Assembly (NCBI GenBank): GCA_027364815.1 | Contig: DAHXOQ010000001.1 | Location: 1-64,000, forward strand | Reading direction: 5' to 3' | DNA from: Acidobacteriaceae bacterium | Lineage (GTDB): Bacteria > Acidobacteriota > Terriglobia > Terriglobales > Acidobacteriaceae | Length of the DNA stretch: 64,000 nt | Shown here: positions 18,601-26,328 of the stretch, in pieces | How the letters are laid out: every line of letters begins with the position of its first letter | How positions within the stretch are numbered: the stretch's first letter is position 1 | Position numbers and translations under genes: made by a program | The notes under the pieces: generated by a model | Seen by the model: the letters and a program-made list of their open reading frames with translations, nothing else | What the model was told of the DNA's origin: nothing | The model's database searches: none

Positions 18601-19509
18601 GCGCAACTCTTCACGCGCAGCGGCAAATCGCTCTGCTTTGGATGCTTGGCGCTTGAGACTGTTCATCTGCCGCGTGACTTCTTCAAAGATGTCGTCAACG
18701 CGGGCCAAATTTTGCTTGGCACTTTCTAGACGCAACTCGCTGAGACGCTTCTTAGTTTTGAATCGCGTGACTCCAGCCGCCTCTTCAATGATGGCGCGGC
18801 GATCATGCGGCTTGGAGCTCAGCAACTGGCCGATGCGCTCCTGACCGATGATGGCGTAGCTTTCCGGACCGAGGCCCGTGCCCATGAAGATGTCCTGAAT
18901 GTCGCGCAGACGGCAGAGCTTGCCGTTGAGCAGGTATTCGCTTTCGCCGGTGCGAAAGAGCCGGCGTGTAATGACTACCTCACCCTTTTGAGGAGTGCGC
19001 GCGAATTTGCGGCGACGGATTTTGAGAACCACTGCATGAGGACCTTGTGTGCCAGCTTCACCTTCTGCCGGCTGCGCCTCTTGTTCACCGCCCTCAAGAA
19101 CTACACCCGGCTGCTCAGAGGATATGATCTCTTCAGCTTCGGCTGCGCGCTGGAGGCGGAGTTCTTCTTCATTCCAATCTTCAGGGCCCTCATGCTCGAC
19201 GACGACCTCAGGTTCAACGGGAATGGGGCCTTCAATTTCTGCCGGATCGATGAGAGTAACTGTGACCTCGGCCATACCAAGTGGCTTGCGCTCTCGTGTT
19301 CCGGAGAAGATTACATCCTGCATGTTGGAGCCGCGCAGACTTTTCGCGCTCTGCTCACCAAGAACCCAACTGCCGCCGTCGAGGATGTTCGATTTGCCGC
19401 AACCATTAGGTCCCACAACCACAGCGATGCCGGTACCAGGGACGGTGATCTCCGTGCGGTCGCAAAAGCTCTTGAAGCCAAGGATGTGGATTTTTTTCAG
19501 TTTGAGCAT
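15682..19509 (-). CDS. smc: Chromosome segregation protein SMC
   Basis: 1275 residues from the ATG complementing 19507-19509, with GGGAG 6 nt upstream. Head domain N-half: Walker A GPNGCGKSN at 33-41. Two long coiled coils flank a hinge near residues 530-680 (GVDGRATFLI region). Head C-half: signature LLSGGEKSLTALA and Walker B FCVLDEVDAALDE close to the C-terminus. SMC dimers with ScpA/B load onto and compact DNA. An acidic insertion of about 60-70 residues (roughly 90-160, rich in Glu and Pro) interrupts the N-terminal head just before ITRRLFRTGESEY. No scp gene is adjacent. Confidence 0.95.
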   Translation of the reverse strand: MLKLKKIHILGFKSFCDRTEITVPGTGIAVVVGPNGCGKSNILDGGSWVLGEQSAKSLRGSNMQDVIFSGTRERKPLGMAEVTVTLIDPAEIEGPIPVEPEVVVEHEGPEDWNEEELRLQRAAEAEEIISSEQPGVVLEGGEQEAQPAEGEAGTQGPHAVVLKIRRRKFARTPQKGEVVITRRLFRTGESEYLLNGKLCRLRDIQDIFMGTGLGPESYAIIGQERIGQLLSSKPHDRRAIIEEAAGVTRFKTKKRLSELRLESAKQNLARVDDIFEEVTRQMNSLKRQASKAERFAAAREELRARMKVVLASRMTLMDLEQARLDEEIALLSTQTDEGSVAIAQQEETQHSLTERGYELDAEHQRAQSSANEAAVELERASARERSNTERIAELESRLAAGTAELEQTRTQLIGIADERTQQQHFLNTAAEEVRVFRTQVELSQQKAREAADAVFTSERQLEADRRHSMHLLTLAGNARNNTAQAEESLAALEREAERLEAEMRNSKHESEALGIDREQANLRFAASAETLNRLESEIAELRNSLQARRTDENSLRMRINQMRSEQATVSGRKDSLESLIRNHGYSTDTVRRLLKPGALGANLSSLGTLADFLEIQGENGIVVDEFLREELNYVVVENWNAADEGVKLLKSGVDGRATFLIHPCSSNGDMKTAASELGATPGVTPLRDAIRVLNGFGHSLESILPKLRDGYIVEDAVLARKLAGEHPNAWFLTPPGETFHSATVTGGKPASEGPLALKRDLREADARLAEIDSALATAESETAALVITINELNSRLELRTEEQREAEREAANHGAALKQMEAEAQRIERRLAEWVSQAERNKQAREAKQTLITEKREEAVRLEAEHAEGEKKLDEQQATLSLLRNERENHQQEAARVTAELAGLDERRRGAESAFQRIDRLHSDLERRILTLEQQQAAADAERIQRTEESAALASRQTELPTLRTEALAESQKLATEAHLLRAQLARLEAELKAARTAIDQLREQRLNLTSVAAKLSSDLEYLEASCLTEVNLEAAELRADEAIDRLESDLLAAEEERCREIRQRIEQMGPVNMMALEEYKETAERHGFLDTQRKDLNESIANIQETIREIDLISRTKFDEAFARINENFGKVFTRLFNGGQASLRLTDIENQAESGLEIVASPPGKKLQNVLLLSGGEKSLTALALLVGIFQYQPSPFCVLDEVDAALDETNVGRLADLLHSLSHDTQFLLVTHSKRMMQAADLIYGVTMQEPGVSKVLSVRVGGQAHQQRATA

Positions 19510-19711
19510 TTCGACTCCCGGTGTGAATAAGGCATTGAACATGAGGGGAATTCGCGAAAGCTGGAAGCGTCCTGAAAGTGGCTGCCAGTTGCGAAAACAC
19601 TACTATCCAAGTTCAAACATTAAGGCGCTGCGAGGTTGGGGTCAACGTCTGGGGTCGTGGTTTTTGTGGATAAGGTGTCTGGAATAACAAATCCGGAATA
19701 TTTAGTGGGAA

Positions 19712-21958
19712 ATGAGCAATTTAAGCGTTAATTACGCCAAATTTTCAAGAGTGTTTTGCATCTGCGTAACTTTGGTAGACGCAATCATTTGTAGATGCGA
19801 TATCCGACAACGTAGCATTGATAATGAACCATTGAGTGAAAATGATCACAATTCAGGCGACCTAGGCGAACTGCTGCATCGCGTCTTCGGCTTTGACCGA
19901 TTTCGCACCAATCAGGAGCCAGTGTGCCGCGCTGCTGTTGATGGCCGCGACTTGCTGCTGGTGATGCCTACTGGTGCTGGAAAAAGCCTTTGCTACCAGT
20001 TGCCCACGTTAGCACGCGGAGGCACGGGTTTAGTTGTGTCCCCGCTGATCGCGCTGATGGAGGATCAAGTTGCAAAACTGGCTGCGCTTGGATTGCATGT
20101 TGCGCGCATCCACTCCGGGCTTGAGCGTGCTGTTGCGCGGCAAGCCTGTGTTGATTATCTTGCCGGGAATCTGAACTTCCTCTTTATTGCGCCGGAACGT
20201 CTGCGTGTGCCCGGATTTGCGGAGATGCTGGCCAAGCGAAGACCATCACTGATTGCAATAGACGAGGCGCATTGCATCTCGCAATGGGGCCATGATTTTC
20301 GTCCCGATTACAGAATGCTGGGACAGCATTTGCCTACATTGCGTGGAGCTGATGAGAGCAATGAGACGCGCACTCCGATACTTGCTTTGACCGCGACTGC
20401 AACCCCGGCTGTGCAGGCGGATATTGTTGACCAGTTGCAGATGGTGAATCCTGCACATTTTATTCATGGTTTTCGGCGCGAGAATCTGGCAATTGAAGTG
20501 ATGGAGGTTCCTACGCCGCAGCGAGCGAGCGTAATCTGCGGATTGTTGAGCGATCCCATGCGACGCCCAGCTATCGTCTACGCACAAAGCCGCAAGCTTG
20601 CTGAATCACTGGCTGCTGAGTTGGCCAACCCACTACGCAAGGGACATATTCCAGCTGCGGCTTATCATGCAGGAATGGAGCCCATACTGCGAGATGAAGT
20701 ACAGTCGGCTTTTCAACAAGGCAAGTTGGAAGTGGTGGTGGCGACGATTGCGTTCGGAATGGGGATCGACAAAGCCAATATTCGTACAGTGATACACGCG
20801 GGACTCCCGGCAACACTTGAGGGGTACTACCAGGAGATTGGCCGCGCTGGTCGCGATGGAAGCCCAAGCCGAGCGATACTGATGCATTCTTACGCCGACC
20901 AGCGTATGCAGGATTTCTTCTTGACGCGCGATTACCCTCCGGTTGCAGATCTGGAAGCGGTTGCGAAGACACTTGACGAGTATGCTAGGCCGATTGAAGA
21001 GTTACAGCTTGAATCGAAGCTGACTCTGGAGTGCTATGGAAAGGCATTAGAGAAGTTAGCGATACACGGCGGAGCTCAGATAGATTTTAACGGTAATGCG
21101 ATGGCCGGGAAAGCAAAATGGAAGAAAACTTATGGCGTGCAGGTGATTTATCGCCAGGAGCAAATTGAAAAAGTTCGCCAGTACACCGAGGCGCAGGAGT
21201 GCCGGATGTGCCTGTTGGTCAAGCATTTTGGCGATGATGAGGATGCGCGTGAGCAGTGCGGGTGCTGCGATGTCTGCGACCCGGCTGGCGCTGTGCTCAG
21301 ACAATTCCGTCGTGCAACTGCCGAAGAGCGTTCACTCGCATTGCTGATTTTGGATGCGCTGCGAGACGTGGACTACAAAGCTACAGGAACGTTGCAGCGT
21401 GAACTAGGACTTGCCGAACGCATGAGCCGTGATGCTTATGACGAACTGCTGAAGGCAATGGTCCGGGCAAAATTAATCTCAATTGAAGATGCTGAATACG
21501 AAAAAGATGGAGTCGTGCGACGTTATCGCAAGGCGAGTCTTGAGGAAATTGGCTTGAGTTTGCGTAAAAATTCTCAGTTTGATCTTCTCTTGAGCGATGG
21601 AGTCGTTGATGCTCTGCGTAGTGAGTCCGCCCCTGCGACAAGAAAGAAAACTACCGGAGCATTCGGCTCGGGGAAAACTACGACTAAATCCGTAGCGACG
21701 ACAAAGAGTGTTGAAGCCTTCACGAGACATCCATTGAGTGCCGATGCAGAGGCTATTGCCGAGCGTTTGCGCGCATGGCGAACAAGCGAGGCAAAGCGGC
21801 TCAAGATTCCGCCATATCTGATTTTGCTGGACAATAAGCTGCGCGAGATTGCTCAGATACATCCCAAAAATCTACGCCAGCTGGAAGAGTTGGCGGGCTT
21901 AAGCGCAACCAAGGTGGAGCGCTACGGCGAGGCGATTCTGGCACTCTGTTCTAAATAG
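19712..21958 (+). CDS. recQ: ATP-dependent DNA helicase RecQ
   Basis: 748 residues. [10 protein letters not shown] (motif 0), Walker A PTGAGKS at 86-92, DEAH box [18 protein letters not shown], and motif [14 protein letters not shown] are intact. A zinc-binding region follows ([12 protein letters not shown]), then a winged-helix RQC domain, an unstructured Thr/Lys-rich linker, and an HRDC domain at about 670-748. RecQ unwinds 3'-5' at forks and gaps and prevents illegitimate recombination. The first 45 residues are not family-like and the ATG at 19712 lacks good spacing to a ribosome-binding site, so the true start may lie downstream (a TTG at 19832). Confidence 0.93.
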   Translation: MSNLSVNYAKFSRVFCICVTLVDAIICRCDIRQRSIDNEPLSENDHNSGDLGELLHRVFGFDRFRTNQEPVCRAAVDGRDLLLVMPTGAGKSLCYQLPTLARGGTGLVVSPLIALMEDQVAKLAALGLHVARIHSGLERAVARQACVDYLAGNLNFLFIAPERLRVPGFAEMLAKRRPSLIAIDEAHCISQWGHDFRPDYRMLGQHLPTLRGADESNETRTPILALTATATPAVQADIVDQLQMVNPAHFIHGFRRENLAIEVMEVPTPQRASVICGLLSDPMRRPAIVYAQSRKLAESLAAELANPLRKGHIPAAAYHAGMEPILRDEVQSAFQQGKLEVVVATIAFGMGIDKANIRTVIHAGLPATLEGYYQEIGRAGRDGSPSRAILMHSYADQRMQDFFLTRDYPPVADLEAVAKTLDEYARPIEELQLESKLTLECYGKALEKLAIHGGAQIDFNGNAMAGKAKWKKTYGVQVIYRQEQIEKVRQYTEAQECRMCLLVKHFGDDEDAREQCGCCDVCDPAGAVLRQFRRATAEERSLALLILDALRDVDYKATGTLQRELGLAERMSRDAYDELLKAMVRAKLISIEDAEYEKDGVVRRYRKASLEEIGLSLRKNSQFDLLLSDGVVDALRSESAPATRKKTTGAFGSGKTTTKSVATTKSVEAFTRHPLSADAEAIAERLRAWRTSEAKRLKIPPYLILLDNKLREIAQIHPKNLRQLEELAGLSATKVERYGEAILALCSK

Positions 21959-22011
21959 CGCGAATTCCCTCTCCCATGCGCTATTCTGATTGAAAGTTGA
22001 AAGGCATCCGC

Positions 22012-22791
22012 ATGGCGTTGACAGAGATCGACAGCAAAGCCCGAGAGATCATCCTGACGATTCAGGAGTACTCGATTTCGACCTGGCGCGCAGTCAGCAA
22101 CCTCTTTCGCCCTCCCATTTACTGGAACGATATGCTGATCCAGGCCGACGTCATCGGCGTTGGCTCAACGACGATCGTCATACTGGTAGGTTTTTTCACA
22201 GGTGGCGTGCTTGCGATTCAATCCATGGCCACACTCTCTGCCTTTGGCGCCACTGCCATTACAGGACGCTTTGTCAGCCTCTCAATGGTGCGCGAGTTGG
22301 GACCGGTGCTGACCGGCGTCATGGTTTCCGGTCGCAATGCCTCTTCGATTGCCAGCGAACTTGGATCGATGGTTGTGACTGAACAAATTGACGCCATGCG
22401 CGCGCTCGGCGTTGACCCTTTACGCAAGCTGGTTCTGCCGCGCATAGTTGCCTGTGTCGTCATGTTGTTTTTCCTCACAATTGTTGCGGACTCCTTTGGA
22501 ACGGCTGGCGGTGCTGCAGTTTCCATCTTTATGAACGGCCAAAACAGCACACAGTATTTTTCTTCCGCCTATGAGTCCCTGGTCTTCAGCGACATTCTGC
22601 AAGGCCTGGTCAAGCCACTCTTCTTTGGTTTCATCATCGCTTCCATTGGCTGTTTTTATGGCTTGCGCACTACGGGTGGGACACAGGGCGTGGGCCGCTC
22701 CACTATTCAGGCTGTGGTCACTTCTTCTGTCCTCATCATCGTTGCTGATTTTCTAATCAGCCAGATTATGGTTGCGCTCTTTATCAAATGA
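22012..22791 (+). CDS. mlaE: MlaE-type ABC lipid transporter permease
   Basis: 259 residues from ATG 22012, with AAGG 7 nt upstream; an in-frame TTG at 21997 is less likely. The protein has five or six membrane segments and the MlaE/TTG2B pattern: GGVLAIQS, VRELGPVLTGVMVSGRNASSIASELGSMVVTEQIDAMRALGVDP (coupling helix) and GCFYGLRTTGGTQGVG. MlaE with MlaF and an MCE protein moves phospholipid between inner and outer membranes. It overlaps mlaF by ATGA (22788-22791), so the two are translationally coupled. The MCE gene is not here but at 63.3 kb. Confidence 0.93.
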   Translation: MALTEIDSKAREIILTIQEYSISTWRAVSNLFRPPIYWNDMLIQADVIGVGSTTIVILVGFFTGGVLAIQSMATLSAFGATAITGRFVSLSMVRELGPVLTGVMVSGRNASSIASELGSMVVTEQIDAMRALGVDPLRKLVLPRIVACVVMLFFLTIVADSFGTAGGAAVSIFMNGQNSTQYFSSAYESLVFSDILQGLVKPLFFGFIIASIGCFYGLRTTGGTQGVGRSTIQAVVTSSVLIIVADFLISQIMVALFIK

Positions 22792-23636
22792 AACAGTCCA
22801 ACTCCATTCTCGATGACCGAACGACACCAGTTGCTAAGTCGGCATCGGATTCTGCGCCAGTAGTTTTTCACAATGTCAGCATTCGCTTTTATGGCCCTCC
22901 AGTTCTCAAAGATGTAAGTTTTACGCTGGGAGCACATGAGACGAAGATCGTACTAGGGCCCGCAGGAGTGGGGAAAAGCGTTCTGCTCAAGCTCACGAAT
23001 GGGCTGCTGAAGCCAAGGCGCGGGCATGTGGATTTATTCGGGCAGAATCTTTCTGAATTGACTGAAGACCAGCTCTTCCCTCTCCGCAAGCGGACTGGAA
23101 TGGTTTTTCAGGAGGGTGCGCTCTTTGACTCGCTCTCCATTCGCGATAATGTCGCTTACCAACTTCACGTAGAAAATATTCCAGACGAAGAGATTGAGAG
23201 GCGCGTTCGTGAAGCTCTTCGCTTTGTTGAACTCGAGCACACCATTGATTTTTTTCCAGGCAGTCTCTCGGGGGGAATGAGACGTCGCGTGGCCATAGCA
23301 CGAGCCATCATCACCCAACCCGATCTTCTACTTTATGATTCACCTACTGGCGGACTGGATCCCGTCACATCAAATACGATCATTGAACTCGTGGTGAAAG
23401 AGCGAGATGTTTATCACACGCCTGCTCTACTGGTAACGCACCGTTTGCAGGATGCTTTCACTTTAACCAGTCACCGTTACGATCAGGAGTTGGGGCACAT
23501 GGTGCCGCTACCTAAAGGAGAAACCGATCCTAATACCAGTTTTCTGATGCTTAACGAGGGCCGTGTGCTCTTTGATGGAGCGCTGGATGATTTGTTACGA
23601 AGCGAGGATCCGTTTGTGCGGGAGTTTTTATCTTAG
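22788..23636 (+). CDS. mlaF: MlaF-type ABC lipid transporter ATPase with altered Walker B
   Basis: 282 residues. Walker A is GPAGVGKS, Q-loop region MVFQEGALFDSL, signature SLSGGMRRRVAIARA, H-loop LLVTHRLQDAF. The residue after the Walker B aspartate (Asp184), normally the catalytic Glu in DEPT, is Ser185 here: YDSPTGGLDPVT, codon TCA at 23340-23342. The rest of the family pattern, including the MlaF-type FDSLSIRDNV, is preserved. It couples ATP hydrolysis to lipid movement through MlaE, so the Glu-to-Ser change could weaken or reroute catalysis. The N-terminus carries about 25 non-conserved residues. Confidence 0.92.
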   Translation: MKQSNSILDDRTTPVAKSASDSAPVVFHNVSIRFYGPPVLKDVSFTLGAHETKIVLGPAGVGKSVLLKLTNGLLKPRRGHVDLFGQNLSELTEDQLFPLRKRTGMVFQEGALFDSLSIRDNVAYQLHVENIPDEEIERRVREALRFVELEHTIDFFPGSLSGGMRRRVAIARAIITQPDLLLYDSPTGGLDPVTSNTIIELVVKERDVYHTPALLVTHRLQDAFTLTSHRYDQELGHMVPLPKGETDPNTSFLMLNEGRVLFDGALDDLLRSEDPFVREFLS

Positions 23637-23890
23637 GACGAATACCTACATACCTCCGCTCTGTTATTTAAAGCCATTTCAGTTACTTTACTGAACATTA
23701 AATTGCCTTTAAACTAAAGATAATTTTTTGCGTCATTTTTGTCGTGAAGATTGACAATCAGAACATAAGGCGATGAAGATATTTGAAATTTTCCACTAGC
23801 CAGCGCAAGTTCGTCAGAGTTCAATAGATCTTCCCTTTTTCTGCGCAGCATTGTGTGTGTTTTTTGAAATCACTGAGGAGGCTCCATAAG

Positions 23891-24961
23891 ATGAAATTCA
23901 GATCGCGCTTGTATTACATTATGATTTGCCTTATCGCAATTGCCATTTGCTCTGTGCCCCACGCGCTACGTGCAGATACCGTTCTGCTCAAAAACGGCGA
24001 CCGCATCACTGGAACAGCGACCAAGCTGGAAGCTGGCAAGCTCTCGTTCAAGATCGCGTATGCTGAAGCCATCACCATTCCATGGGATGAAGTTGCCAGC
24101 CTGACCATGATTCAGCCTCTGTTGTTAAGCACGCCGAATGGCACTCTGAGTGTGAGTTCTGTGGAGCGCAGTAAAGAGGGACTGATACTTACGACTCCTT
24201 CTGGTCCAAAGACTCTGGATGCTGCGGCGGTAACTATTATGCGCACTGCGGTGGATCAGAAAGCTTATGAAGATTCGCTGCATCCAAGCTGGGTTCAGGC
24301 ATGGGCTGCAAACGTGAATCTCAGTCTCGCTCTTGCCCATGGCAATTCCGAGACGACGACATTTAGCGCTGGTTTTACTGCAACACGTGTCACGCACAAA
24401 GATAAAACACAGCTCTATGCGAATACACTTTACAGTAAAAATGGAAACGCGACGCCGTCGACGAGCGCTAACACATCCTCTGGCGGATTCCGTTATGACC
24501 ACAATCTTGATCCCAAATTATTCGCCTTTGGGAGCAGTGATTTCACCTCAGATGCGCTTCAAAATCTGGACTTGCGCTCGATTGTAGGCGGTGGATTTGG
24601 CTGGCACGCAAGCAAAACTCCTCGACAGAGTTTTGATGTGATGGGCGGTGTGGTTTGGATCCACGAAACGTACTCCCCAACACCTACCAACAGCTTTACT
24701 GCCATTAATATCGGCGAGCAGTACTCGCGCAAGGTTGGAATTGGAAGTCTGTTTTCTGAGCAAGCGTATTTTTATCCGAACCTCAACCAAACGGGCGAGT
24801 ACCAGTTTTCCGTTGATTCAAGCTTCAGTACCAAGATCGGAAAGATTTTTACCTGGCAGACCACATTCAATGACAAATACACATCTTTCCCGCCGGCAGG
24901 AACTCTGAGTAATGACCTCATTCTGACGACTGGATTGGGTATAACGCTCGCTCGGCATTGA
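23891..24961 (+). CDS. DUF481 (YdiY-like) outer-membrane protein
   Basis: 356 residues from ATG 23891, which has GAGGAGG about 9 nt upstream; the upstream extension is not needed. A signal peptide ends near ALRA-DT. The first 110 residues contain VLLKNGDRITGT and IPWDEVASL, a small beta-domain often fused in front of DUF481. The C-terminal 220 residues are a beta-barrel-like DUF481 region (alternating GGFRYDHNLDPKLFAFGSSDF, with a terminal LGITLARH). Members of this family are salt-induced or of unknown function. It starts 254 nt after mlaF on the same strand; no terminator separates them, but co-transcription is unproven. Confidence 0.8.
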   Translation: MKFRSRLYYIMICLIAIAICSVPHALRADTVLLKNGDRITGTATKLEAGKLSFKIAYAEAITIPWDEVASLTMIQPLLLSTPNGTLSVSSVERSKEGLILTTPSGPKTLDAAAVTIMRTAVDQKAYEDSLHPSWVQAWAANVNLSLALAHGNSETTTFSAGFTATRVTHKDKTQLYANTLYSKNGNATPSTSANTSSGGFRYDHNLDPKLFAFGSSDFTSDALQNLDLRSIVGGGFGWHASKTPRQSFDVMGGVVWIHETYSPTPTNSFTAINIGEQYSRKVGIGSLFSEQAYFYPNLNQTGEYQFSVDSSFSTKIGKIFTWQTTFNDKYTSFPPAGTLSNDLILTTGLGITLARH

Positions 24962-25068
24962 TGTGTGAGTGAGCCCATTCTGGTTAACTGATATATTTCA
25001 AATGGCTTCGATCAAGTGATATGCGGTCCGTTTGCTCTTCGCTGACCGCCCGAACTGTTCATCCACTG

Positions 25069-25117
25069 CCCCCAAATGCTAACCTTATATGTTTTGATTT
25101 TCTGATTTTTCTGGGGG
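25069..25117 (+). promoter_or_regulatory. CCCCCA / TGGGGG pair covering the ribosome-binding site
   Basis: CCCCCA at 25069-25074 is complementary to TGGGGG at 25112-25117, which is the only plausible ribosome-binding site of the acyl-CoA dehydrogenase at 25122. A 37-nt A/T-rich loop separates them. Pairing could mask translation initiation. Only 6 bp are involved, so this is weak. Confidence 0.25.
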
Positions 25118-25121
25118 AATT

Positions 25122-26300
25122 ATGGCTAAGAAGTTTTCAGGCGTGGATTTTCTGCATTTGGATGCCACTTTTAGCGAGGACGAGCTTTTAGTCCGCCGCA
25201 CTGCGCGCGATTTTGTTGACGACAATCTGATTCCAATTATCGAAGAGTGCTTTCGCGAAGGGCGTTTTCCGCGTGAGCTCGTGAAAACCATGGGCGAACT
25301 CGGCTTCTTTGGCGCGAACCTTGAAGGCTATGGTTGCGCAGGAATGTCAAATGTGGAGTACGGCCTTGTGATGCAGGAACTAGAGCGCGGCGACTCCGGC
25401 TTCCGCAGCTTTGTCAGCGTGCAATCAGGCCTCGTGATGTACCCAATCTACGAGTTTGGCTCCGATGAGCAAAAGAACTACTGGCTCCCCGCGATGGCTA
25501 AGGGCGAAAAGCTGGGCTGCTTTGGATTGACCGAGCCCGACTTCGGCTCAAATCCCGGCGGGATGCGCACGACAGCACGCAAAGTTGGCAATGAGTACAT
25601 TTTGAACGGCGAGAAGATGTGGATAACGTCAGGAACAATCGCCGATGTGGCCATAATCTGGGCCAAGGTTGAAGAAGAAGATGGCCGCGTCCGTGGCTTC
25701 CTTGTCGAATGCAACCGCCCGGGTTTCTCCGCTTTTGATGTGCACGGCAAGTGGAGTTTGCGCGCTTCAGTCACGAGCGGATTGTCACTGCAGGATGTGC
25801 ATGTGCCTGCTACGAATCTGTTGCCCAAGTCGGGTGGTCTAAAGAGCCCGCTGATGTGCCTCAATCAGGCGCGTTATGGAATCAGCTGGGGCGCGATTGG
25901 CGCTGCGATGTCCTGCTATGACACGGCTCTGCAATATGCTCTGGTACGCAAGCAATTTCATGATGCGCCAATTGCAAGTCATCAGCTGATTCAGGAACGC
26001 CTGGCATGGATGGTGACGGAAATCTCGAAGGCCCAGTTGCTGAGCTTGCAGGTTGGCCGATTGAAGGACAAAGGAACGGTTCGCCCTGAGCATATCTCCA
26101 TGGCCAAACGCAATAACGTGTGGATGGCCCTTGAATGTGCGCGCATTGCCCGCGATATTCTAGGCGCTAACGGCATCACTGAGGATTACCCCATCATGCG
26201 CCACATGATGAACCTCGAATCGGTGAAGACATACGAGGGCACGCACAATATGCACACCCTCATCATTGGCCAAAGCATCACCGGAATTGCCGCATACTGA
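25122..26300 (+). CDS. gcdH: Glutaryl-CoA dehydrogenase-type acyl-CoA dehydrogenase
   Basis: 392 residues. The order of motifs follows the glutaryl-CoA dehydrogenase branch: DSGFRSFVSVQSGLVMYPIYEFGSDEQ (Arg in FRS corresponds to the glutarate-binding arginine), CFGLTEPDFGSNPGGM (FAD), ARYGISWGAIGAA, and the catalytic-base region TYEGTHNMHTLIIGQSITG with the Glu in YEGT. The enzyme oxidises and decarboxylates glutaryl-CoA to crotonyl-CoA at the end of lysine and tryptophan breakdown, passing electrons to ETF. It lies 28 nt before a tryptophanase gene, which fits an amino-acid catabolic unit. Confidence 0.88.
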   Translation: MAKKFSGVDFLHLDATFSEDELLVRRTARDFVDDNLIPIIEECFREGRFPRELVKTMGELGFFGANLEGYGCAGMSNVEYGLVMQELERGDSGFRSFVSVQSGLVMYPIYEFGSDEQKNYWLPAMAKGEKLGCFGLTEPDFGSNPGGMRTTARKVGNEYILNGEKMWITSGTIADVAIIWAKVEEEDGRVRGFLVECNRPGFSAFDVHGKWSLRASVTSGLSLQDVHVPATNLLPKSGGLKSPLMCLNQARYGISWGAIGAAMSCYDTALQYALVRKQFHDAPIASHQLIQERLAWMVTEISKAQLLSLQVGRLKDKGTVRPEHISMAKRNNVWMALECARIARDILGANGITEDYPIMRHMMNLESVKTYEGTHNMHTLIIGQSITGIAAY

Positions 26301-26328
26301 ACCGCATGCACAAAGAATGGAACTGAAA

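Noticed and set aside
18805..19530. 241-codon plus-strand ORF antisense to smc
   Set aside because: Shadow of the conserved smc head; low-complexity product with no motif. Other long antisense ORFs within smc were dropped for the same reason.
23751..23783. TTGACA-based promoter before the DUF481 gene
   Set aside because: TTGACA at 23751 is perfect but no acceptable -10 lies at 16-18 nt.
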